DNA from: Bacteroidetes bacterium MedPE-SWsnd-G2
GTDB lineage: Bacteria > Bacteroidota > Bacteroidia > Flavobacteriales > Flavobacteriaceae
Direction of reading: 5' to 3'
DNA: 64,000 nt
Assembly (NCBI GenBank): GCA_001874335.1
Contig: MPDE01000006.1
Span: 149,566-213,565 of the forward strand
This document shows positions 27,786-35,050 of this stretch, one piece after another. The notes beneath the pieces were generated by a model, which ran no database searches, had not been told where the DNA came from, and saw only the letters and a program-made list of their open reading frames with translations. The stretch's first letter is position 1. Every line of letters starts with the position of its first letter. Made by a program: the position numbers and the translations under genes.

Positions 27786-27849
27786 GGAAAATCCTACAAG
27801 GTGCTTTGAGGCATACTACTTGAAGGACTTTCCAACTAACCAACCAATT
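27786..27849 (+). other. Structured 3' region with C/A-rich tail
   Basis: GGAAA-TCCT (27786-27795) pairs with AGGA-TTTCC (27824-27833), then CAAG (27797-27800) with CTTG (27819-27822) and GTGC (27801-27804) with GCAT (27811-27814), giving about 17 base pairs. It is followed by CAACTAACCAACCAATT (27833-27849), which also occurs at 7068-7084. It lies in the 3' region of the flippase transcript and is not a classical terminator. Confidence 0.4.
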
Positions 27850-27860
27850 TTTAAATATCT

Positions 27861-28835
27861 TTAAATCGCGCTTCGCGTTCTTTTTTGTTTAGTGTTTGTG
27901 TTTCTGCTGTTCTTAGAGAACGTAGCTTTTTTGTTTTTATTTTTTGAAACTGTTCCTAAATTTCTGTTAGGAGTTTCTTTATTATATGTACGTTTTAAAT
28001 TGGTATTTGGACGTTTTTTATCTACCGTTTTGCTTCTATTTGCGTAGGTGGTTTGTTTTCTGCGATCATCATTTCCATTTAAACTATTAGTATTTGTTAC
28101 AGTTCTCGATGGTCTTTCTGTGCTACTTACTCTATATCTATTATCAAGATTATTATTACGGTGATAATTCTCTCTTTGATTTCTATGTTGTACTTCATTA
28201 AAATTTGAGTGAGAATAACGTCTTATTGACGGTCTACTATTTCTGTAATAAGGTCTGTGATAAGCATGTCTAACAGGAGCATAATGTCTTCTATATGGTA
28301 CAGGGTTTATTATACAATAGTTATATCGTGGTTTCACAAAGTATCTATGTCTTGGTCTATAAACATAATGCATGTTATAGTAATTAATAAAACCTGCATG
28401 ATGAGAATAAACATTATTTACATAAAATAAATGTAAGCCTCCTATAGTTCGTATTGTTCCGTTTGGATAATAGGTTATACCAATATTTCCAATTCTATTT
28501 ACTCGACCATAATAGTCATAATACAAAGGTGTATTTTGAATTTGAATTACTGCGCCATAATAATCATATTGTACATAACTGTTATAATTGAATCCCGTAT
28601 TAAAACTAATATTAACTGAAGGCGAATTATATCCAAAGGTTAGGCTTGAATTTGGAATGTAAAAATCAAATTGACCATCAGCAAATATTGAAAACTCTAT
28701 TCCTCCTTCATTAAAAATAAATGAATTCCCATAATTATTTGCATACTGTGTTTCGTGTCCAATGTGATTGGATTTTGCCGATATTGATGTTGCTATACCT
28801 ATAGCAAATATCAATGTAGTGATTAGGTTTTTCAT
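27861..28835 (-). CDS. Secreted Tyr/Asn/Arg-rich protein
   Basis: A 324-residue exported protein with signal peptide at about 1-20 (cleaved near ISAKS). Residues 25-165 form a beta-rich domain with many Tyr and Asn and repeated short turns (YYDYYGRVNRIGN, YDYYGAVIQIQ). From about residue 170 the chain becomes strongly basic and disordered (RRHYAPVRHAYHRPYYRNSR and onward), with no hydrophobic segment. I do not recognise the family. The basic tail may bind polyanions such as polysaccharide or DNA in the envelope. It is monocistronic and convergent with the flippase gene. Confidence 0.7.
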   Translation of the reverse strand: MKNLITTLIFAIGIATSISAKSNHIGHETQYANNYGNSFIFNEGGIEFSIFADGQFDFYIPNSSLTFGYNSPSVNISFNTGFNYNSYVQYDYYGAVIQIQNTPLYYDYYGRVNRIGNIGITYYPNGTIRTIGGLHLFYVNNVYSHHAGFINYYNMHYVYRPRHRYFVKPRYNYCIINPVPYRRHYAPVRHAYHRPYYRNSRPSIRRYSHSNFNEVQHRNQRENYHRNNNLDNRYRVSSTERPSRTVTNTNSLNGNDDRRKQTTYANRSKTVDKKRPNTNLKRTYNKETPNRNLGTVSKNKNKKATFSKNSRNTNTKQKRTRSAI

Positions 28836-28917
28836 AATATTTAGGTTTTCAATTGATATGCTTTGTTCAATTCAAACAGCGTGCCAAAAATTAAGAATCA
28901 ACTTATTCTGGAGACTA

Positions 28918-28951
28918 TAAGCGTAATTATTCGCTTAATTTTTTACATTTG
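28918..28951 (+). promoter_or_regulatory. Promoter region of the DUF3667 gene with inverted repeat
   Basis: A perfect -7 box TACATTTG at 28944-28951 is preceded by an inverted repeat TAAGCG-N8-CGCTTA at 28918-28937. The repeat lies in the promoter spacer, where a repressor or activator could bind. Confidence 0.45.
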
Positions 28952-28970
28952 TTAAAGCCAATTAATTCAA

Positions 28971-30050
28971 ATGCAGGAAGATAAACAAGCTTGTCAAAAT
29001 TGCGATCGTGCGTTTAAACGTTCGTTTAAATTTTGCCCTCATTGTGGTCAGAAATCTAATGACCAACTAACCTTAGGTGTGTTATTTTATAATACGATTA
29101 GTAATTACTTTTCTTTTGATGCTAGATTTTTCAAGAGTTTTATTCCTCTTATGATTAAACCGGGATACCTTGCTCGCAAGTTTATTGAAGGTAGGCGTTT
29201 GCTCTTTTTACATCCGGCAAACCTATATTTATTTGTTTCTGTAGTATTCTTTTTTATACTCTCTTTAGAAACTAAAGATCAAGCAGGGAAACTTGATAGT
29301 GAATTTTCTGACACTACAGATGCCGTTGCTGCCATTAGTGATTCAATAGAAAATGAAGTTGAGTTGGATAGTGTGAAGATCAATCAATTTATGGATCCTA
29401 TTAAGAAAAATAAGGATTTGATAGGAATTAAAGCAAACGAAATTCAGCAAATAGATTCTATTTTTAAAAACAGTGCTAAAAAATCTAAACAAAAAAATAA
29501 CATAAACTTTGATTTTGATCAAGATAAAGTAGATTCTCTTTTGGCATTAAATACTGTGAAAGATGCCGAAGTATATAAAGCTATGGGAATGTCGGATGAT
29601 GCTGGTGCTTTGAAACGGAAGTTTTATGCACAAATGCTTAAATTCTATAAAAACCAAAAGCCAGGAGCCATATTAAATTTGTTTTATGATAGCATTCCTA
29701 TTGCCATGTTTATTTTGTTGCCAATTTTCGCTTTAATTTTAAAGTTACTTTATTTTAGAAAAGGAACTTTTACCCATCATTTGGTGTTTAGCTTCTATTA
29801 TTTTTCCTTTTTGTTTACCAGTTTTTCCATGTTGTTTATCATAAATTATATTTATGATATTCCGGATTGGATGGATCTTATTATTGTATTGTCAACCTTT
29901 ATTTACCTCTTATTGGCAGTAAAACGATTTTACAGACAAGGTTATTTTTTAAGTTTTATAAAAAGTAGTGTTGCTACATTTTTATTCTTAATTCTTGTGT
30001 TGCCTCTTGCAGCTGGATTAGTAGCTTTCTCGGCTTTTATGTTATACTAA
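28971..30050 (+). CDS. DUF3667 membrane protein with N-terminal zinc ribbon
   Basis: A 359-residue protein. It starts with a zinc ribbon (Cys8, Cys11, Cys22, Cys25 in CQNC...CPHC) and continues with the DUF3667 core (YFSFDARFFKSFIPLMIKPGYL, FIEGRRLLFLHPANLYLFVSVVFFF). Membrane helices lie at about 80-97, 240-260, 268-292, 298-318 and 330-355, with a charged middle region. This family is common in Bacteroidota and of unknown function. Its 3' end overlaps the convergent uvrA by 9 bp. Confidence 0.88.
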   Translation: MQEDKQACQNCDRAFKRSFKFCPHCGQKSNDQLTLGVLFYNTISNYFSFDARFFKSFIPLMIKPGYLARKFIEGRRLLFLHPANLYLFVSVVFFFILSLETKDQAGKLDSEFSDTTDAVAAISDSIENEVELDSVKINQFMDPIKKNKDLIGIKANEIQQIDSIFKNSAKKSKQKNNINFDFDQDKVDSLLALNTVKDAEVYKAMGMSDDAGALKRKFYAQMLKFYKNQKPGAILNLFYDSIPIAMFILLPIFALILKLLYFRKGTFTHHLVFSFYYFSFLFTSFSMLFIINYIYDIPDWMDLIIVLSTFIYLLLAVKRFYRQGYFLSFIKSSVATFLFLILVLPLAAGLVAFSAFMLY

Positions 30051-32828
30051 CTTAGGTTTTAAATACGATGCGATTTCAGAAGATTTTGATTTGATTATTT
30101 CTTCAGGTGTGCCTTGAGCTATTAATTGACCTCCACGTTCTCCGCCTTCAGGGCCCAAATCAATAATATAATCGGCGCATTTAATCAATTCAATATTATG
30201 CTCAATAACTAAAATCGAATGCCCTTTAGAAATCAATGCTTGAAATGATTTTAGTAATTTTTTGATATCATGAAAATGAAGACCAGTTGTTGGTTCATCA
30301 AAGATAAATAGTGTGTTGTCACCACGAGTCCCTTTTCCTAAAAACGAAGCTAATTTAATACGCTGAGCTTCGCCTCCAGAAAGGGTAGAAGAACTTTGTC
30401 CTAAAGTAACATACCCAAGCCCCACATCTTGAAGTGGTTTTAGTTTGTTGTAAATTTTTGTTTGCTGGTGATTGTCAAAAAAATCAATAGCATCATCGAT
30501 AGTCATAGTAAGAATATCATCTATCGAGTGATCATTAAAAGTAACTTCTAATACTTCTTTTTTAAATCGTTTACCGTGACAAGTATCACAACTTAAATGT
30601 ACATCGGCCATAAATTGCATCTCAATAGTAACCGAACCTTCTCCTTTACAGGTTTCACAACGGCCACCGTCTACATTAAACGAAAAATGCTTGGCTTGAT
30701 AATTACGAATTTTACTAAGTTTCTGACCAGCATACAAGGCTCTGATATCGTCATAAGCCTTAATATAGGTCACAGGGTTTGAACGGGACGAACGACCTAT
30801 TGGATTTTGATCTACAAATTCAATTTGTTTAATAATACTATAGTTTCCTTTTAGCTCGGAAAATTGTCCGGCCTTATCAGAAAATCCAGTTAATTTTTTC
30901 TGTAAAGCAGGATAAAGAATGTTTTTCACTAAGGTACTTTTACCTGAACCAGAAACACCTGTAATTACTGTAAGCATTTGCAGTGGTACCGAAACTTCAA
31001 TATTTTTTAAATTGTTTTCTCTGGCACCAACAACATCAACAGCGTACTTAGAAGTTCGTCTGTCCTTAGGGACTTCAATTTCTAATGTTCCATTTAAATA
31101 TTGCGCAGTTAATGAATTAGATTTTAAAAGCGCCTTATAATCTCCTGAAGCAACAACTTCTCCGCCAAAAGTACCAGCTTCTGGACCAATATCAATAACG
31201 GTATCAGCAGCTTGCATAATATCTTCGTCATGCTCAACCACAATTACGGTATTCCCTAAATCTCTTAATGCATTTAGTACACCAATTAATTTTTCGGTGT
31301 CTTTGGGGTGTAATCCGATACTGGGTTCATCTAAAATATACATTGAGCCTACCAGACTACTCCCTAATGACGTTGCCAAATTAATGCGTTGGCTTTCTCC
31401 CCCAGAAAGGGTATTCGATTTTCTATTTAATGTCAGGTAATCGAGTCCGACGTTTGAAAGAAATTCTAACCTGCTTTCAATCTCGGTTAGTAGTCTTTTT
31501 GCAATCGTTTGTTGATGTTCTTTTAAGGTTAATGCATTAAAAAAATTGGCTAATTGATCTAAAGGCATTTCAACCAAATCAGAGATAGTTTTCCCTCCAA
31601 CTTTCACATAATTGGCTTCAGGTCTCAATCGTAATCCAAGGCATGAGTTGCATTTAGTTTTACCACGGTATCTTGAAAGCATCACTCGATTCTGAATTTT
31701 ATAGGCTTTAGATTCTAATTCTTCAAAAAAGCTATTAAGACCTTCAAAATAAGAGTTGCCATCCCATACTAATTGTTTTTGTGCATCAGTTAATTCAAAA
31801 TAAGGTTTGTGGATGGGGAAATTAAATTTATGCGAATTATTGACCAATTGATCTCTATACCAACTCATACTTTCTCCTTTCCAAGGGAAAATTGCATTGT
31901 CATAAACCGAAAGTGCTGTATTAGGAATAACCAATTCTTTATCAATACCAATAACATCACCATAGCCTTCACATTTAGGACAGGCGCCATAAGGGTTGTT
32001 AAAGCTAAACAAATGAATGTTTGGCTCTAAAAACGAAAGACCATCCATTTCAAATTTGTTATTAAATGACGTTGTAGATTTTGTTTTAAGTGATTCAATT
32101 ACACAATTTCCTTTTCCTTCAAAAAATGCCGTTTCAATGGCATCAGCGAGTCTGTTGTAAAAGTCGTCTTCGTGTTTAACAATAATTCTATCAACTACTA
32201 ATTGTAAATTGCTATCGGAATCAAAATTTAATTTAGAATCTATTCGCTCAACTTTATCACCAACTTTTATTCTTGCATAGCCTTGCTGGTTAAGCACTTT
32301 TAATTTGTCTTCAATACTTCGTCCTTCTTCTAAAACAATAGGCGATAATAGCAACAGTTTTTCGCTTTCTTCTAAAGTTTTAATGTAATTAATGACATCA
32401 GATGTTGTGTGTTTTTTTACAAGTTCACCTGAAATGGGAGAGAAGGTTTCTCCAATTCTGGCATATAATAACTTTAGGTAGTCATAGATTTCTGTAGAAG
32501 TTCCTACCGTAGACCTTGGATTTGTAGAATTAACTTTTTGTTCAATGGCTATGGCAGGAGCAATCCCTTTAATATAATCTACTTTTGGTTTGTTTAACCT
32601 TCCCAAAAACTGCCTTGCATAACTGGACAAGCTTTCTACATACCTTCTTTGTCCTTCAGCATATAAGGTGTCAAAGGCTAAACTTGATTTTCCAGATCCA
32701 GACAAGCCTGTGATAACAACTAATTCATTTCTAGGGATTACAACATCAATATTTTTTAGGTTATGAAGTTTGGCTCCTTTTATGATGATATTTTCCTTTG
32801 GATTTACGTCCAGAATGTTGTTGCTCAT
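30042..32828 (-). CDS. uvrA: Excinuclease ABC subunit A
   Basis: DNA damage recognition ATPase of nucleotide excision repair, about 928 residues. It has two ABC modules: Walker A GLSGSGKSS and GVSGSGKST, signatures LSGGESQRI and LSGGEAQRI, and Walker B-type ILDEPS and IFDEPT. Zinc modules are visible as CPKCEGYGD and CETCKGEG...CDTCHG. The start is placed at ATG 32828 (MSNN): the upstream TTG at 32855 lies within the -7 box 32853-32860 and so precedes the transcription start. It overlaps the convergent DUF3667 gene by 9 bp. Confidence 0.95.
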   Translation of the reverse strand: MSNNILDVNPKENIIIKGAKLHNLKNIDVVIPRNELVVITGLSGSGKSSLAFDTLYAEGQRRYVESLSSYARQFLGRLNKPKVDYIKGIAPAIAIEQKVNSTNPRSTVGTSTEIYDYLKLLYARIGETFSPISGELVKKHTTSDVINYIKTLEESEKLLLLSPIVLEEGRSIEDKLKVLNQQGYARIKVGDKVERIDSKLNFDSDSNLQLVVDRIIVKHEDDFYNRLADAIETAFFEGKGNCVIESLKTKSTTSFNNKFEMDGLSFLEPNIHLFSFNNPYGACPKCEGYGDVIGIDKELVIPNTALSVYDNAIFPWKGESMSWYRDQLVNNSHKFNFPIHKPYFELTDAQKQLVWDGNSYFEGLNSFFEELESKAYKIQNRVMLSRYRGKTKCNSCLGLRLRPEANYVKVGGKTISDLVEMPLDQLANFFNALTLKEHQQTIAKRLLTEIESRLEFLSNVGLDYLTLNRKSNTLSGGESQRINLATSLGSSLVGSMYILDEPSIGLHPKDTEKLIGVLNALRDLGNTVIVVEHDEDIMQAADTVIDIGPEAGTFGGEVVASGDYKALLKSNSLTAQYLNGTLEIEVPKDRRTSKYAVDVVGARENNLKNIEVSVPLQMLTVITGVSGSGKSTLVKNILYPALQKKLTGFSDKAGQFSELKGNYSIIKQIEFVDQNPIGRSSRSNPVTYIKAYDDIRALYAGQKLSKIRNYQAKHFSFNVDGGRCETCKGEGSVTIEMQFMADVHLSCDTCHGKRFKKEVLEVTFNDHSIDDILTMTIDDAIDFFDNHQQTKIYNKLKPLQDVGLGYVTLGQSSSTLSGGEAQRIKLASFLGKGTRGDNTLFIFDEPTTGLHFHDIKKLLKSFQALISKGHSILVIEHNIELIKCADYIIDLGPEGGERGGQLIAQGTPEEIIKSKSSEIASYLKPKLV

Positions 32829-32852
32829 ATTGAAATTTAAAGAAATTGCATG

Positions 32853-32860
32853 CAAAGATA
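32853..32860 (-). promoter_or_regulatory. -7 element of uvrA
   Basis: The minus strand reads TATCTTTG, a perfect TAnnTTTG match 25-32 bases before the ATG at 32828. No LexA-like palindrome was recognised beside it. Confidence 0.6.
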
Positions 32861-32926
32861 CTATAAGAAATTCACTGATAAAAACTGTTTATTATGCAGT
32901 AAAAATAGATTTTCTTTAAATTTTTT

Positions 32927-32958
32927 TTGCATTTTCGGAAATTTTGTTACTATATTTG
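32927..32958 (+). promoter_or_regulatory. Promoter of the ECF sigma factor gene
   Basis: TTG at 32927-32929, a 21-bp spacer, then TATATTTG at 32951-32958. It predicts a leader of about 85 bases before the ATG at 33050. Confidence 0.6.
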
Positions 32959-33049
32959 AAATATTCAATCAATAAATCACGTGCCTATAGAATAGCATTA
33001 CTTTAAGAAAAATTAACCCCAGCTCAATTTAATTGGGTAAAAAAAAGTA

Positions 33050-33640
33050 ATGACTATGAGACACGAACTTATCACTGACGCTGTTTTAGTAAGTAACTAC
33101 ATTAAAGGAGAAGAAGCAGCACTATCCGTTTTAATTAACAGACACAAACAAAGAATTTACAGTTTTATATACTCTAAAGTATATGATAAAGATGTAGCTG
33201 AAGATATTTTTCAGGACACATTTATCAAAGTAATCAAAACCCTAAAACGAGGAAAATACAATGAAGAAGGGAAGTTTTTACCTTGGGTAATGCGTATTTC
33301 TCATAATTTGGTGATCGATTTCTTTAGAAAAAATAATAGAATGCCAAAATTTGATAATAATGGCGAGTTTAGTATTTTTTCTGTTTTAAGTGATTCTAGT
33401 CTCAATGCAGAACATCAATTAATAAAAGATCAGGTTAATTTTGACCTTCAGCGTATCATTGAAGAGTTACCTGAAGATCAAAAACAAGTACTCGTAATGA
33501 GAATTTATAACGATATGAGTTTTAAAGAAATATCAGATAAAACAGGTGTTAGTATCAATACTGCACTGGGAAGAATGAGATATGCACTTATCAATTTAAG
33601 GAAGGTAATTGATAAGAATAATATTATTTTAACCAACTAA
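33050..33640 (+). CDS. RNA polymerase ECF-type sigma factor
   Basis: A 196-residue sigma-70 family factor. Region 2 (about residues 25-95) has DVAEDIFQDTFIKVIKTL and FLPWVMRISHNLVIDFFRK. Region 4 (about 135-185) has the helix-turn-helix LPEDQKQVLVMRIYNDMSFKEIS...SINTALGRMRYAL. There is no adjacent anti-sigma gene; instead a 47-residue gene (33696) lies 55 bp downstream before a terminator. ATG 33050 is used; ATG 33056 is also possible. It is divergent from uvrA. Confidence 0.92.
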   Translation: MTMRHELITDAVLVSNYIKGEEAALSVLINRHKQRIYSFIYSKVYDKDVAEDIFQDTFIKVIKTLKRGKYNEEGKFLPWVMRISHNLVIDFFRKNNRMPKFDNNGEFSIFSVLSDSSLNAEHQLIKDQVNFDLQRIIEELPEDQKQVLVMRIYNDMSFKEISDKTGVSINTALGRMRYALINLRKVIDKNNIILTN

Positions 33641-33695
33641 TACAATAATAGACAAAAAGTTACGTTTTGCACTATAAGAACTTAAAAATTAAATA

Positions 33696-33839
33696 ATGGC
33701 AAAACTTTACTCTAAATGTCCCCAAAAGGAAAACAACCTTAACCCGAAAAAAGAGACAATTGAGTTTCTTTTGAACTATTCTAAGGCTTTAAGTGTTATA
33801 AGTTATAATAAATTGAAGTTTGAAGCACTTCTAAACTAA
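33696..33839 (+). CDS. 47-residue protein downstream of the sigma factor
   Basis: A short reading frame coding for a hydrophilic protein with an N-terminal MAKLYSKCPQKENNLNP segment and a C-terminal helical FLLNYSKALSV...KFEALLN segment. It starts with ATG 55 bp after the sigma factor stop and ends 6 bases before a strong terminator, so it is the second gene of the sigma factor transcript. I recall similar short proteins after this sigma factor in other Flavobacteriaceae, but could not check. It could be a small regulator of the sigma factor; the role is unknown. Confidence 0.7.
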   Translation: MAKLYSKCPQKENNLNPKKETIEFLLNYSKALSVISYNKLKFEALLN

Positions 33840-33845
33840 ACTGTG

Positions 33846-33882
33846 AAAAGTCCTGATTCGTTAGTCTTCAGGACTTTTTTTT
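33846..33882. terminator. Bidirectional terminator
   Basis: The stem AAAAGTCCTGA (33846-33856) pairs with TCAGGACTTTT (33868-33878) and is followed by a T-run. It ends the sigma factor transcript; the 3' end of nth overlaps its right arm. Confidence 0.88.
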
Positions 33883-34524
33883 GTAATACGCGTCGAGTAC
33901 CGTTTTTCTTCCTATAGTCTTGGTGATGATATCTTTTTCAAGATCCCAACCTCTCGCTGGAGAATACTCTCTGCCATACCATATAATTTGTAAATGCAAA
34001 TCATTCCATAATTCTTCAGGGAAAATCCGTTTTGCATCCTTTTCAGTTTGAACCACGTTTTTACCATTAGTTAAATTCCATCTGTACATTAATCTATGAA
34101 TGTGTGTGTCTACAGGAAAAGCTGGAATACCAAAGGCTTGAGAAAGTACTACCGCAGCCGTTTTATGTCCAACAGCAGGTAAAGCCTCTAATGCTTCATA
34201 AGTTTTAGGAACTTGACCATTGTGTTTATCAATTAGTATTTGAGAAAGCCCATGAATGCCTTTGCTTTTCATAGGGGATAGTCCAACGGGTTTTATAATT
34301 TCTCTAATTTCCTCAACACTTAACTTAATCATGTCATAAGGATTGTCTGCTCTTTCAAAAAGTAATGGTGTTATTTTATTAACTCTCACATCAGTACTTT
34401 GTGCAGACATTAAAACTGCAATTAATAAGGTGTATGGATCTTTATGGTCTAAAGGAATAGGGATTTCAGGATAAAGGTCTTTTAATGTATTTATAACAAA
34501 TTCTACCTTTTCTTTCTTGGTCAT
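33868..34524 (-). CDS. nth: Endonuclease III homologue without Fe-S cluster cysteines
   Basis: Base-excision repair glycosylase/AP lyase for oxidised pyrimidines, 218 residues. The helix-hairpin-helix LPAVGHKTAAVV holds the catalytic Lys121, and Asp139 lies in PVDTHIHR. The C-terminus (WYGREYSPARGWDLEKDIITK) lacks all four cysteines of the 4Fe-4S motif found in E. coli Nth. The start is ATG 34524; the TTG at 34548 falls inside the -7 box at 34546-34553. It is divergent from the peroxiredoxin gene. Confidence 0.92.
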   Translation of the reverse strand: MTKKEKVEFVINTLKDLYPEIPIPLDHKDPYTLLIAVLMSAQSTDVRVNKITPLLFERADNPYDMIKLSVEEIREIIKPVGLSPMKSKGIHGLSQILIDKHNGQVPKTYEALEALPAVGHKTAAVVLSQAFGIPAFPVDTHIHRLMYRWNLTNGKNVVQTEKDAKRIFPEELWNDLHLQIIWYGREYSPARGWDLEKDIITKTIGRKTVLDAYYKKKS

Positions 34525-34545
34525 AAACTGTATTTTTACGGAAAC

Positions 34546-34553
34546 CAAAGTTA
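34546..34553 (-). promoter_or_regulatory. -7 element of nth
   Basis: The minus strand reads TAACTTTG, a perfect TAnnTTTG match, 22-29 bases before the ATG at 34524. Confidence 0.55.
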
Positions 34554-34559
34554 ATTAAA

Positions 34560-35012
34560 ATGACGCATTTAAAAGTAGGAGATAAGGCTCCAAATTTCGA
34601 AGCTTTAGACGAGCAAGGACAAAAAGTTTCATTATCGGATTACGCAGGTAAAAAACTTGTAGTATTTTTTTATCCCAAAGCAAGTACACCAGGATGTACA
34701 GCTGAGGCTTGTAATTTAAATGATAATTATGATCGTTTTAAAAGTTTAGGCTTTGAAATCTTGGGTGTTAGCGCTGATAGTGCTAAACGACAATCAAATT
34801 TTAAAAATAAATTTGGCTTTAAATATCCTTTGTTGGCAGATGAAGATAAAACTGTAATCGAAGCATTTGGTGTTTGGGGACCTAATAAGTTTATGGGAAG
34901 AGAATATGACGGTATTCACAGAACAACATTTGTAATTAATGAAGAAGGAATTATAGATGATGTTATTTTAAAAGTGAAGACTAAGGCGCATGCCGAACAA
35001 ATAATTGAATAA
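34560..35012 (+). CDS. bcp: Thioredoxin-dependent thiol peroxidase (BCP/PrxQ peroxiredoxin)
   Basis: A 150-residue peroxiredoxin that reduces peroxides using thioredoxin. The peroxidatic Cys46 and resolving Cys51 are five residues apart in TPGCTAEACN, the PrxQ/BCP arrangement. VGDKAPNF at the N-terminus and the FYPKAST segment are typical. It is monocistronic, divergent from nth, and followed by a strong terminator. Confidence 0.94.
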   Translation: MTHLKVGDKAPNFEALDEQGQKVSLSDYAGKKLVVFFYPKASTPGCTAEACNLNDNYDRFKSLGFEILGVSADSAKRQSNFKNKFGFKYPLLADEDKTVIEAFGVWGPNKFMGREYDGIHRTTFVINEEGIIDDVILKVKTKAHAEQIIE

Positions 35013-35041
35013 AAAAAAGCGACCATTTGGTCGCTTTTTTT
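35013..35041. terminator. Bidirectional terminator
   Basis: The core GCGACC (35019-35024) pairs with GGTCGC (35029-35034), extended by six A-T pairs on each side. It is shared by the convergent peroxiredoxin gene and the 480-residue orphan gene. Confidence 0.9.
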
Positions 35042-35050
35042 ATCTCCTGT

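Noticed and set aside
30597..32030. Several plus-strand frames of 60-75 codons inside uvrA
   Set aside because: They are antisense shadows of the uvrA coding sequence, which has complete ABC and zinc motifs.
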